The notes under the pieces: model-generated | What the model was told of the DNA's origin: nothing | Database searches by the model: none | The model's input: the letters and a program-made list of their open reading frames with translations, nothing else | Origin: Brevundimonas sp. | GTDB taxonomy: Bacteria > Pseudomonadota > Alphaproteobacteria > Caulobacterales > Caulobacteraceae | Assembly: GCA_027531145.1 (NCBI GenBank) | Contig: JAPZRF010000006.1 | Location: forward strand, 62,001 to 126,000 | Reading direction: 5' to 3' | Length of the DNA: 64,000 bases | Translations under genes and position numbers: made by a program | Part shown: piece by piece, positions 41,694 to 49,188 of the stretch | How the letters are laid out: each line of letters starts with the position of its first letter | Position numbering within the stretch: position 1 is the first letter of the stretch

Positions 41694-41749
41694 TCCGGAA
41701 GTCCACGCTACCCTTGCCCGCCTCGCGCGGACCAGCGATGGTTCCCGTC

Positions 41750-42622
41750 ATGCGACAGACCCTGACATTTGCGTTCTCCGCCATGACGCTGTGCGCCTTT
41801 GCGACGAGTCCGGCCAAGGCCGCTGCTCAGGCCGCGCCCCAGACCCCGCCGCCATCGGGCCAGCCCCGGACCACCGAGGACCTGACCCGCGACCTGAACA
41901 GCGGCCCCCCCTACCCCGCAGCTCGTCCCGCCGCGACCGCGGTGCCTGCGCCCATGGCAGCGCCAGCCGCTGCGAGCCCGGCCGCCGAGGCGCTGACGCG
42001 CAGCCTCAACAGCGGACCGCCGGCTGCCGCCCTCCCGGCGCGCCCGGCGGCCCCCCCGCGCGCGGAGCCGGCTCCGGAACGAACGCCTCAGCCGTCGCCT
42101 GAACCGGCTCCGCGCGCGGCGGCACCGGAGGTTCGCGCCGCCCCGCCCGCCACACCGTCCTTGAGCCCCCCGGCAGCTTCACCCCGGCCGACGCCGCCAC
42201 CTGCACCCGCCGCTCAGCCGGCGGCCGCGCCGCACCCGCCGGCGGCCGCGGGACCCGCGCCGCTCGACGCCGCCGCCCGCGCCAGACTGCCCTTCACCCT
42301 GACCCTGCCGGGCGGGACCGAGATCGTCGAGACGCCCTCCGGCGAGACCTTCGACACCTGGGCAGTGCGGCACGGCGACACCACCCTGGTGCGCCTTTAT
42401 GCGGGCCCGGCCTCGCAGTTTCCCGTCTATGACGGGGAGATTCGCACCCTCAACGGCCGCTCGACGGTCGTCGTGGCCGACGGTACCGCGCGCCGGGCGC
42501 TGGAGCACCTGTTCGAGCGGGATGGGGCCACGCCCCGCGAGATCCATGTGCTGGTGGCCACACTGGACGGCGCAGACCTCGCCCTCGCGGAGGCCATCGG
42601 CCAGTCGATCGATCCGCGCTGA
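41750..42622 (+). CDS. Exported Pro/Ala-rich low-complexity protein
   Basis: About 290 aa. Signal peptide 'RQTLTFAFSAMTLCAFATSP' with cleavage near AKA-A; ATG 41738 is an alternative start. Residues ~30-190 are low-complexity Pro/Ala with the repeated unit 'LTRDLNSGPPYPAAR' and 'LTRSLNSGPPAAALPARP'. A folded C-terminal part (~190-290) reads 'LPFTLTLPGGTEIVETPSGE', 'GDTTLVRLYAGPASQFPVYD', 'RRALEHLFERDGATPREIHV'. Family not recognised. Likely a periplasmic or envelope-spanning protein. GC codon bias is extreme in the Pro/Ala stretch. Confidence 0.7.
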   Translation: MRQTLTFAFSAMTLCAFATSPAKAAAQAAPQTPPPSGQPRTTEDLTRDLNSGPPYPAARPAATAVPAPMAAPAAASPAAEALTRSLNSGPPAAALPARPAAPPRAEPAPERTPQPSPEPAPRAAAPEVRAAPPATPSLSPPAASPRPTPPPAPAAQPAAAPHPPAAAGPAPLDAAARARLPFTLTLPGGTEIVETPSGETFDTWAVRHGDTTLVRLYAGPASQFPVYDGEIRTLNGRSTVVVADGTARRALEHLFERDGATPREIHVLVATLDGADLALAEAIGQSIDPR

Positions 42623-42720
42623 CCGCCCCTCGCCTTGCCCTTCGGGGCCCGCTCGTCTAGACGCGGGTCCCGATTTGAGCCGGGCGTTCCGCCCCGGATC
42701 CCCCTTCATCCGAGCGTCCC

Positions 42721-43287
42721 ATGAAGATCAACGGCAACGCCATCAAACCCGGCATGGTCCTGCAGCACGAAGGCGGGCTGTGGGTCGTGACCAGGACCAA
42801 CCACGTCAAGCCCGGCAAGGGCGGGGCCTTTGCCCAGGTCGAGGCCAAGAACCTCGAGACCGGCTCCAAGCTGAACGAGCGCTTCCGCTCGGACGACAAG
42901 GTCGAGCGCGTCACCCTCGAGCAGAAGGACTACTCCTTCCTGTTCGACAACGGCGACAGCCTCGTCTTCATGGACGACGCCAGCTACGAGCAGATCGAAC
43001 TGCAAAAGGACTGGGTCGGCGAGGATCGCATCCCCTACCTGCAGGACGGCATGAAGGTGGTGATCGAGAGTCATGAGGGCCGCCCGATCGGCCTGTCGCT
43101 GCCGGAACAGGTCGTGCTGGAAATCTCCGAGACCGAGCCCACGGTAAAGGGCCAGACCGCCTCGTCCTCCTACAAGCCGGCCACGGCGTCGAACGGCATC
43201 CGCATCATGATCCCGCCCTACATGAGTGCGGGCGAGAAGGTCGTCGTCGACACTGCCACCGGCGAATACGTCCGTCGCGCCGACTAA
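42721..43287 (+). CDS. efp: Elongation factor P
   Basis: 188 aa, standard length. '[20 protein letters not shown]' and the loop '[20 protein letters not shown]', whose Lys33 is the residue modified by beta-lysylation in bacteria with this loop type. Domains II/III: '[20 protein letters not shown]' and '[19 protein letters not shown]'-like region, then '[15 protein letters not shown]'. Relieves ribosome stalling at polyproline; note the very Pro-rich secreted protein encoded just upstream. A complex inverted-repeat block directly follows the stop. Confidence 0.97.
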   Translation: MKINGNAIKPGMVLQHEGGLWVVTRTNHVKPGKGGAFAQVEAKNLETGSKLNERFRSDDKVERVTLEQKDYSFLFDNGDSLVFMDDASYEQIELQKDWVGEDRIPYLQDGMKVVIESHEGRPIGLSLPEQVVLEISETEPTVKGQTASSSYKPATASNGIRIMIPPYMSAGEKVVVDTATGEYVRRAD

Positions 43288-43293
43288 CTTCGG

Positions 43294-43363
43294 GTGAGCA
43301 AGAGGTGCTAGTGCGCGAGAGGTGAGCCCGGCTCGCCTCTGCTCACCCCTTGCTCACTAGCAC
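43294..43363. repeat. Nested, crossing inverted repeats downstream of efp
   Basis: Three pairs: A GTGAGCAAGAGG (43294) with CCCCTTGCTCAC (43346), 11 of 12; B GTGCTAGTG (43305) with CACTAGCAC (43355), perfect; C AGAGGTGAGC (43318) with GCTCGCCTCT (43331), 9 of 10. Order A-B-C-C'-A'-B' means A and B stems cross, allowing a pseudoknot or alternative folds. May terminate efp or be a REP-like element. Confidence 0.7.
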
Positions 43364-43434
43364 GCTTCACTCGAACTTCTCCGCATCTCCGGGCCAGAGC
43401 GCCTTTTCAGGACCTGCGGACCAGGAGATCAGAC

Positions 43435-44238
43435 ATGGCCCTTGCCTCCGCCCTCCTCCAGGTCATGATCGAGGCGGTCCGCCGCACCGCTCGCCCGATC
43501 ATGCGCGACTTCGGCGAGGTCTCGCAGCTGCAGGTCTCGCGCAAGGGCCCCGGCGACTTCGTCACCGCCGCCGACGTCAAGGCCGAGCAGACCCTGTTCG
43601 AGCTGCTGATCAAGGCGCGCCCGGGCTACGGCTTCCTCGGCGAGGAGCGCGGCCTGGTCGAGGGCACCGACAAGACCCACACCTGGATCGTCGACCCGAT
43701 CGACGGCACCACCAACTTCATGCACGCCATGCCGCACTTCGCCATCACCGTGGCGCTGGAGCGGACCCATCCGGACAGCTCCGCCGAGATCGTTGCCGGG
43801 GTCACCTACAACCCGATCCTGAACGAGATGTTCTGGGCCGAGAAGGGCAAGGGCTGCTACCTCAATGACACCCGGATCCGGGTCGCCGGGCGCAAGGACC
43901 TGTCGGAGAGCCTGATCGCCACCGGCCTGCCGTTCATCGGCAAGACCGGCCACGCCCAGGCCATCAAGGACCTGCACGCCATGGGCCAGCGCGTCGCCGG
44001 CATCCGCCGCCTCGGCTCCGCCGCCCTGGACTTCGCCTGGGTCGCCGCCGGGCGCTACGACGCCTACTACGAGCGCAACCTGAAGCCCTGGGACGTGGCC
44101 GCCGGCCTGCTGTTCGTGACCGAGGCGGGCGGGGTCGTCACCACCATCGACGGCGAGGGCGAGGCCCGGTCCGGCGCGTCAATCCTGGCTGCCAACGCCG
44201 ACCTGCACCCACAGCTGAAGCGGGTGCTGAACGGCTGA
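43435..44238 (+). CDS. suhB: Inositol monophosphatase family protein (SuhB)
   Basis: 267 aa. Metal motifs 'FLGEERGLVEGTDKTHTWIV' (Glu), 'DPIDGTTNFMHAMPHFAITV' (motif A) and 'NLKPWDVAAGLLFVTEAGGV' (motif B, WDxAAG). Hydrolyses myo-inositol phosphates; the SuhB branch also takes part in rRNA antitermination. 'KGPGDFVTAADVKAEQTLFE' is the usual N-terminal block. Located between efp and tRNA-Val, with its own start after the repeat block. The efp-suhB neighbourhood is common in alphaproteobacteria. Confidence 0.93.
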   Translation: MALASALLQVMIEAVRRTARPIMRDFGEVSQLQVSRKGPGDFVTAADVKAEQTLFELLIKARPGYGFLGEERGLVEGTDKTHTWIVDPIDGTTNFMHAMPHFAITVALERTHPDSSAEIVAGVTYNPILNEMFWAEKGKGCYLNDTRIRVAGRKDLSESLIATGLPFIGKTGHAQAIKDLHAMGQRVAGIRRLGSAALDFAWVAAGRYDAYYERNLKPWDVAAGLLFVTEAGGVVTTIDGEGEARSGASILAANADLHPQLKRVLNG

Positions 44239-44293
44239 CATCGGGGCTTGCCCACGACGGCGGCGCGGGCTATGTCCGCGCCTCCTGAAAGCG

Positions 44294-44368
44294 GGATGCG
44301 TAGCTCAGCGGGAGAGCACCTCGTTCACACCGAGGGGGTCACAGGTTCAATCCCTGTCGCATCCACCA
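44294..44368 (+). tRNA. tRNA-Val (anticodon CAC)
   Basis: Cloverleaf by eye: acceptor GGATGCG/CGCATCC, D-arm with AGCTCAGCGGGAGAGC, anticodon stem CCTCG/CGAGG with loop TTCACAC (anticodon CAC), T-arm CAGGTTCAATCCCTG, discriminator A and encoded CCA. Reads GUG codons. No duplicated 3' end was found nearby, so use as an integration site is not shown. Confidence 0.95.
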
Positions 44369-44431
44369 TTCCTCCCGACATCGTCAGCTGCCTCCCGCCG
44401 CCCTTTCAGCCGGCCCCGCCGCCCGACGGGA

Positions 44432-45091
44432 TCACCGCGCCGTGGAGGTCACGCGCACGGCCACCTCGTTGCGCCGCAGCGGCGGGACGGTCCAGGGTGG
44501 ATCGTAGAACCAGACGACCGGCTCGCCGTCGGCCGTCCACGTGCTCGCCTGCACCGCCGCAGCGAGCTCCGCCTGCCGGGCGGCTACCGCCTGCGTTCCG
44601 GCGAGGCCGGAGAAGCGCAGCACGGCATAGGACTCGGGCGGGAGTTCCACGAGGGAGACGGCGGGATCCCGAGGAATCGGCAGGGTCTCCATCGTCCAGG
44701 CACCGGGCATGAAGAACTGGATGACCCAGCGACCTGAGCCGGCGGGCCCTTGGGCGACCGGGGCGGTCATGGCGATGCTGCGGGAGCCCGCCGGGCCCCC
44801 GGGCTCGGGGGCCTGGGCGACAGGTGCCGTCATGGCGATGCTGCTGCGGCTCGTGTTGCCCCCGAAGATGTAGCCGGCCAGCCTCTGGAAGCCACGGTTG
44901 CGCGCCGCCTCGCTGGAGCCCGTGACCACAGTCTGGGCCGCGATCCTCGGGCCATAACGGCGGATCTCCACCTCGCCGATCCGCTCGACGACCGTATGGG
45001 CGGGCTCCTCCGTGCCCGAACGTACGCCAACCGTCGAGCACCCGGCGGTGAGAAGCGCCGCCGCGAGGCCGAGCAGGCTCGTCTTCTTCAT
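44432..45091 (-). CDS. SOUL-family heme-binding lipoprotein
   Basis: 219 aa from ATG 45091, with GGAAGGATC upstream; the track's 45253 start is not supported. Lipoprotein signal 'SLLGLAAALLTAGCSTVG' with lipobox TAGC. SOUL motifs: 'VVERIGEVEIRRYGPRIAAQ', 'GFQRLAGYIFGGNTSRSSIA', 'SIAMTAPVAQ' occurring twice, 'WVIQFFMPGAWTMETLPIP' and 'ESYAVLRFSGLAG'. Family proteins bind heme or tetrapyrroles in the periplasm. It points toward tRNA-Val and has an IS6 relic behind its promoter. Confidence 0.9.
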   Translation of the reverse strand: MKKTSLLGLAAALLTAGCSTVGVRSGTEEPAHTVVERIGEVEIRRYGPRIAAQTVVTGSSEAARNRGFQRLAGYIFGGNTSRSSIAMTAPVAQAPEPGGPAGSRSIAMTAPVAQGPAGSGRWVIQFFMPGAWTMETLPIPRDPAVSLVELPPESYAVLRFSGLAGTQAVAARQAELAAAVQASTWTADGEPVVWFYDPPWTVPPLRRNEVAVRVTSTAR

Positions 45092-45387
45092 GGTCGATCC
45101 TTCCGGAGGGCGGGCGCGCTTCCCGCATTCATCAGGGCCTACCATCCCGCGGCGGGAATGGCGCATCCCCGGACGTCGCCCTGGTGTCGCATTGACAAGG
45201 TGTCGCAGTCGGCGGTCCTGCCGCCGCCGGGTCACCGACTCCCCAAACCGCATCCAGTTTCCGGTCTTGAACGCTCATCGCCACACCCCTTCACCATCAC
45301 CGCTTGCAGAGACTTGACGACTACCCCTGATGATCCGCTTCGAGGGGCCTCACCTTATCTTCCGAGCAGTTCGGTGCCCACATCACC

Positions 45388-45643
45388 GAAGGAGACTTCG
45401 CGGCACACTCTCGTCGAGATGCCACTGGCCGCTCGGCCGAGGTCGGCTGGCGGACAGGTTGCGCGCGACCTGCAACCCGATCTTCAGGACCCATCGGCGG
45501 ATCGTCTCGCACGAAACATCGAGGCCACGTTCTGCCGGGCGTTCCTCGGCGGCGCGACAGCATAGCTTGAGGCGCAGATAGAGCCCGGTGTGGCGGATCT
45601 CCCCGGGCGGGACCCGGTGTCGAGCGTGCGAGATGGGCGTCAC
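45388..45643 (-). pseudogene. IS6-family transposase, N-terminal relic
   Basis: 'PISHARHRVPPGEIRHTGLY', 'AAEERPAERGLDVSCETIRR', 'WVLKIGLQVARNLSASRPRP' and 'WHLDE' follow the N-terminal half of IS6-type transposases. Sequence decays after the first catalytic-Asp region ('WHLDESVPRSLLR', stop). A different branch from the relic at 18.2 kb. The surrounding 45092-45780 contains no other supported gene. Confidence 0.72.
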
Positions 45644-45781
45644 TCCAAACCCGATCGTCCCGGTCGGCAGCCGTCAGCGTTCCCGTGACGGAGCCGCCTT
45701 GTCCAGATCACGCTGGCGATCGACCGCGCCGTCGCGGCAGGAGCGCACTCCGGTCGGCGCTTGACCCGATCCGGCTGAAAC

Positions 45782-45796
45782 GGTAACGTTGTTACC
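45782..45796. promoter_or_regulatory. TetR operator at the tetR start
   Basis: GGTAAC-GTT-GTTACC, a perfect 6-bp dyad ending 1 bp before the TetR ATG. Typical of TetR autoregulatory sites; implies a leaderless or very short 5' UTR. Confidence 0.65.
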
Positions 45797-45797
45797 A

Positions 45798-46460
45798 ATG
45801 AATGATGCCCACGATAGCTTTGACTACCAGAGCGCCCGCGCCGCAGGCGATGACGTGGTCCGCCGCGGGCTGCTGGATCTGGCGGTCCGGCTGCTGGCCG
45901 AGGACGGGCCGAAGGCACTGACGTTGCGTCACCTCGCGCAACGGGCCAATTGCTCCACCAAGGTCGTTTACACGCTGTTCGGCGGCAAGAACGGCCTGAG
46001 CGAGGGCCTGAAGGTGGAGGGCTTCGCGCGGCTGCGCTTTGCCGTCGAGCGCGAGCGACGTCGCCACCGTGACCCCGTGCAGGCACTGCTGCCGGTGATG
46101 CTCACCTACCGCAGCTTCGCGCTCGCGCGCCGGGCGCTTTTCGGTGTGATGTTCGGCAATGCGCTGCCCGAGTTCGTACCGACCGAGTACTCTCGGCAGC
46201 AGGCGCAGCTGGCCCTGGGCGCGGTGGAGTCGGCGGTGGTCGAGGCGCGCGCTGCACTCGGTACAGGGCCGGACGACGCCCGCGAGGCTGCCGTGCGCCT
46301 GTGGGCTGCGGTGCACGGGCCGGTCACCCTCGAAGTCGAGGGCATCATGCCCTTCGACTGCGACGGCGAGCGGCTGGCCCGCCTCGCGGTAACCGATATG
46401 CTGGCCAGCCTTCGACTCAATCAGCCTCGCGCTGCAATCTCGTTGGAGAAAACACCATGA
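45798..46460 (+). CDS. TetR-family regulator
   Basis: 220 aa from ATG 45798. HTH: 'VVRRGLLDLAVRLLAEDGPK' then 'ALTLRHLAQRANCSTKVVYT' and 'LFGGKNGLSEGLKVEGFARL'. The C-terminal domain with 'RALFGVMFGNALPEF' and 'LWAAVHGPVTLEVEG' is of the WHG-type TetR_C group. It overlaps the DUF2141 gene by 4 bp (ATGA), so they form one autoregulated unit with the dyad at 45782. Further codirectional genes follow. Confidence 0.9.
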   Translation: MNDAHDSFDYQSARAAGDDVVRRGLLDLAVRLLAEDGPKALTLRHLAQRANCSTKVVYTLFGGKNGLSEGLKVEGFARLRFAVERERRRHRDPVQALLPVMLTYRSFALARRALFGVMFGNALPEFVPTEYSRQQAQLALGAVESAVVEARAALGTGPDDAREAAVRLWAAVHGPVTLEVEGIMPFDCDGERLARLAVTDMLASLRLNQPRAAISLEKTP

Positions 46461-46915
46461 ATCACCTCGTCCGAATCCTGGCGGCGCTTTGCGTTGCCGC
46501 CCCACCATCGGCATGTATGGCCGCGCCGGCGCAGGCTCGTGATGAGGGTGCCGCCACCGTGCGGGTGGAGGTGGCCTCCTTTCGCAACGCCAGGGGCACC
46601 CTGAGCTGCCGCCTGTTCACCGACGCGGCCAGCTTCCCGGACGGCGAGGGCGTGCGCACCGTGCGCGCCCGAATCGATGGTGCCCAGGCCGCGTGCGTGT
46701 TCGAAGGTCTGACGCCCGGCACCTACGCCGTGGCGGCTTTGCATGACGAAAACGGCAACGGTCGGGTCGACAGGAATTTCGTGGGCATTCCGTCCGAGGG
46801 CTACGGCATCTCGAACAACCGCACCTATGCGACGGCGAGCCCCAAGTGGGACGAGTCGCGCTTCACCCTGGCAGCGCGCGAGGCGTTGGTGCTGCGCATC
46901 CGCCTTCGTTACTGA
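46457..46915 (+). CDS. DUF2141 exported protein
   Basis: 152 aa from the ATG overlapping the TetR stop. Signal peptide 'HLVRILAALCVAAPPSACMA', then the DUF2141 fold: 'VRVEVASFRNARGTLSCRLF', 'VFEGLTPGTYAVAALHDENG', 'NGRVDRNFVGIPSEGYGISN' and 'PKWDESRFTLAAREALVLRI'. Small periplasmic beta-sandwich protein of unknown role; often beside pigment or apocarotenoid genes and TetR regulators. Its expression is tied to the preceding regulator. Confidence 0.88.
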   Translation: MNHLVRILAALCVAAPPSACMAAPAQARDEGAATVRVEVASFRNARGTLSCRLFTDAASFPDGEGVRTVRARIDGAQAACVFEGLTPGTYAVAALHDENGNGRVDRNFVGIPSEGYGISNNRTYATASPKWDESRFTLAAREALVLRIRLRY

Positions 46916-46994
46916 GGGCACCGGTGATGCGGCAGCGACCCTCTCAACGCGCAACCCACTTTTCCTGACGGGTGCGGTAACAATGTGTTTAAAC

Positions 46995-47009
46995 AGAAAC
47001 GCCGTTTCT
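46995..47009. promoter_or_regulatory. 15-bp palindrome upstream of the NAD-binding protein gene
   Basis: AGAAACG-C-CGTTTCT is a perfect dyad about 84 bp before the next gene, in a locally AT-richer gap (TGTTTAAAC just upstream). Possible operator; regulator unknown. Confidence 0.4.
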
Positions 47010-47092
47010 CCGCTGGGCAGCAGGAGCGAGGCACCGCGCCGCGGCTGTTCGATTTCGCCGGCTGACAGGGGTCGCGCGACGGAGGGGACACC

Positions 47093-47722
47093 ATGAAGCT
47101 CGCCCTCTTCGGTGCCACCGGCCTCACGGGTGGACTCGTACTCTCGCAGGCGCTTGAGCAAGGCCATGAGGTGACGGCGCTGGTTCGTGACCCGAGCCGC
47201 GTGTCGCTGAGCCATCCGCGGCTCACCATTCTGGGCGGCAGCCCCACCGTGTCGGAAGATGTCGATCGCTGCGTCCGCAGCAGCGACGCGATTATTCACT
47301 GTCTCGGCATCGGCGGCAAAGGCGACGGCCGACCAACCACGCTCGTCTCGGACTCGGTGAAGGTGGTCCTCGCCGCGATGGAGAAGCACGGCTTGCCGCG
47401 CATTGTATGCATGTCGAACGTCGGGGCCGGCAGCAGCGGGACCTGGTTCGCGAAACGCATCGTACTCCCGCTCTTCGTCCGTTGGCTCCTGCCCATCATC
47501 GAGGACAAGGACCGCATGGAGGCCGCGCTCCGCGCAAGCTCCGTCGAGTGGGTCTCGGTGCGCTTGCCGAACATCGTCGAGGGCCCGGAGAGGGCGCTGC
47601 GGATCAGCAAGGATGGCCGAGGCATCGGCCTGTCGATCACCGCCGCATCTGCCGCTCACTTTCTTCTTCAGCAGGTCACCGCTTCCGATTGGGTCCGCTC
47701 TGCCCCGAGCATCAGCAACTGA
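47093..47722 (+). CDS. NAD(P)-binding atypical SDR (NmrA/BLVRB-like)
   Basis: 209 aa with RBS GGAGGGGACACC. Rossmann 'MKLALFGATGLTGGLVLSQA' (GATGxTG), 'HEVTALVRDPSRVSLSHPRL', 'ILGGSPTVSEDVDRCVRSSD', 'PRIVCMSNVGAGSSGTWFAK'. It lacks the YxxxK pair of classical SDRs and resembles NAD(P)H-binding flavin/biliverdin reductase-like or NmrA-like proteins. It may be a reductase or a redox sensor. Lies 9 bp before the alpha/beta-hydrolase gene, so cotranscribed. Confidence 0.85.
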   Translation: MKLALFGATGLTGGLVLSQALEQGHEVTALVRDPSRVSLSHPRLTILGGSPTVSEDVDRCVRSSDAIIHCLGIGGKGDGRPTTLVSDSVKVVLAAMEKHGLPRIVCMSNVGAGSSGTWFAKRIVLPLFVRWLLPIIEDKDRMEAALRASSVEWVSVRLPNIVEGPERALRISKDGRGIGLSITAASAAHFLLQQVTASDWVRSAPSISN

Positions 47723-47731
47723 GGTCCAGAA

Positions 47732-48538
47732 ATGACGACACCTTCCCACCTCCGCCAGGTCTCGACCCGCGTCGGCTCCCTTGCGATCGCCGATGAAGGT
47801 GCGGGCACGCCGGTCGTGCTGTGGCCATCGCTGTTCAGCGACCACCGCTTGTACGCACTCGTGGCACCCCTGCTCGGCGAGGGGTGGCGCACAATCCGCA
47901 TCGACGGCCCTGGCTTCGGTCAAAGCGATGCGCCTCGCAGAGAGGTTCAGCCTGACGCTTACGCCGACGTCGTGGTCGACCTGCTCGACGCGCTCGGCCT
48001 CGAACGGGCCTTCATTGCCGGCTGCTCCTGGGGCGGCCAGATCGCCGCGCACCTTGGCGTAAAGGTGCCGGATCGCGTGCTAGGCGTGCTGATGATGAAC
48101 ACGCCGCTCGGCCCGAGCCTCGGCGGACACACGCTCCAAGTGTGGGGCACGCGCTGGTTAGGCGCGACCGGGTTCTGGGGCAACGGCGTCGCGAGCTCGA
48201 TGTTCTCTCCTGCGTCGCGGAAGGCCCATCCCGAGCGGGTCCGCGCCTTCGTGTCCGCGTTCAGGAGCTTCGACAAGGCCGCGGCCGCAGTGACTGTGCG
48301 TACCGTGCTGACACGGTCTGCGGGGCTCCGCGAGGTGCTGCCGCGCCTTACGGTGCCGACAACGATCCTGATGGGCGCCGAGGACCGGCTCTACCCCGTC
48401 GAGCACATGCGCCCGTTCGCGGCGCTCGCGCCGAACGCCACGCTCGAGGTCGTACCCTCGTGCGGACACCTGGCGCCGCTGGAGGCGCCCGAAGCGGTGG
48501 TCGCGGCGCTCAAGGGATTGGCGAGAGGCAGGGCATGA
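47732..48538 (+). CDS. Alpha/beta-hydrolase
   Basis: 268 aa. Oxyanion strand 'GTPVVLWPSLFSDHRLYALV', 'GWRTIRIDGPGFGQSDAP', nucleophile elbow 'RAFIAGCSWGGQIAAHLGVK' (GCSWGG, Ser), acid region 'TILMGAEDRLYPVEHMRPFA' (Asp) and His in 'LEVVPSCGHLAPLEAPEAVV'. Complete triad, so an active esterase, lactonase or dehalogenase-like hydrolase. Downstream partner of the NAD-binding protein. Its 3' end runs into degraded sequence, which may be an insertion edge. Confidence 0.92.
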   Translation: MTTPSHLRQVSTRVGSLAIADEGAGTPVVLWPSLFSDHRLYALVAPLLGEGWRTIRIDGPGFGQSDAPRREVQPDAYADVVVDLLDALGLERAFIAGCSWGGQIAAHLGVKVPDRVLGVLMMNTPLGPSLGGHTLQVWGTRWLGATGFWGNGVASSMFSPASRKAHPERVRAFVSAFRSFDKAAAAVTVRTVLTRSAGLREVLPRLTVPTTILMGAEDRLYPVEHMRPFAALAPNATLEVVPSCGHLAPLEAPEAVVAALKGLARGRA

Positions 48539-48549
48539 AGCCAACCGGC

Positions 48550-48978
48550 ATAAGGAAGGTGGCGATCCTGAACGGCGACCCCGCCGGGATAAACCCAATC
48601 GTCCGCGGTCGGCTCGGTCAAGGTGACGCGTTTGAGCGGTTCCATAGTGCCGGGGTTGAACATCGTCACGCTTGGCGGTCCTGCCGCTCCTACGCCGCCG
48701 AGCACGCCGTGTAGGGCAAAACCGCGCTCGTTGGACGAGAACGCCGCATTCCAGAGGCCAGACAGATCGCTGAGGTATTGGACGCTCGCTTCGCTTCTCG
48801 GCGCGGAGAAGGCTTCAAACTCGGGAAAGTAGCTCGTGCGGGCAGAATCGTGGTGCTCAAATGATCCGATGGTTGGGGACCAGTCGGCGTCCACCCGTCC
48901 TTCCTGATCAGGGACTGTTGCGCATCCGGCCAGTACTGGCGGAATCGCTGCGCAAAGATCTCGTCTTGTTATTCGCAT
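48550..48978 (-). pseudogene. Truncated hypothetical lipoprotein
   Basis: The minus frame from ATG 48978 reads 'RITRRDLCAAIPPVLAGCAT' (twin-Arg plus lipobox LAGC), then 'SFEHHDSARTSYFPEFEAFS', 'YLSDLSGLWNAAFSSNERGF' and 'TEPTADDWVYPGGVAVQDRH', after which the frame passes into the antisense of the hydrolase gene. It looks like the start of a secreted protein whose 3' part was replaced. The family is not recognised. A competing plus ORF (48535-48714, 'KPTGIRKVAILNGDPAGINP') is less convincing. Confidence 0.4.
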
Positions 48979-49153
48979 GTCGCTAACCCGGGCGTTCAAT
49001 TATGAAGATATCGAAAGTCTCCAGCCGGTCGATTGATTCGAAACGGTCCGACACACGGAATGCGAATAAAAGTTCGTAATCCTGTCCCGTTCGAACCAAG
49101 AGCCGAAAGTCGGTCGCCAACCGCAATCTGACCGGGGAGTTCCGCCTGATCAT

Positions 49154-49186
49154 CGCCGAGAGCAGCGACTTCTGCTGCTCTCGGCG
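49154..49186. terminator. Strong hairpin behind the hydrogenase gene
   Basis: CGCCGAGAGCAGC, 7-nt loop GACTTCT, GCTGCTCTCGGCG: a perfect 13-bp stem that begins 3 bp after the hydrogenase stop on the minus strand. No T-tract follows. Confidence 0.7.
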
Positions 49187-49188
49187 CG

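Noticed and set aside
44294-44368. tRNA-Val as attachment site of an island
   Set aside because: No duplicated tRNA 3' end and no integrase gene were found in the window, so integration there is not supported.
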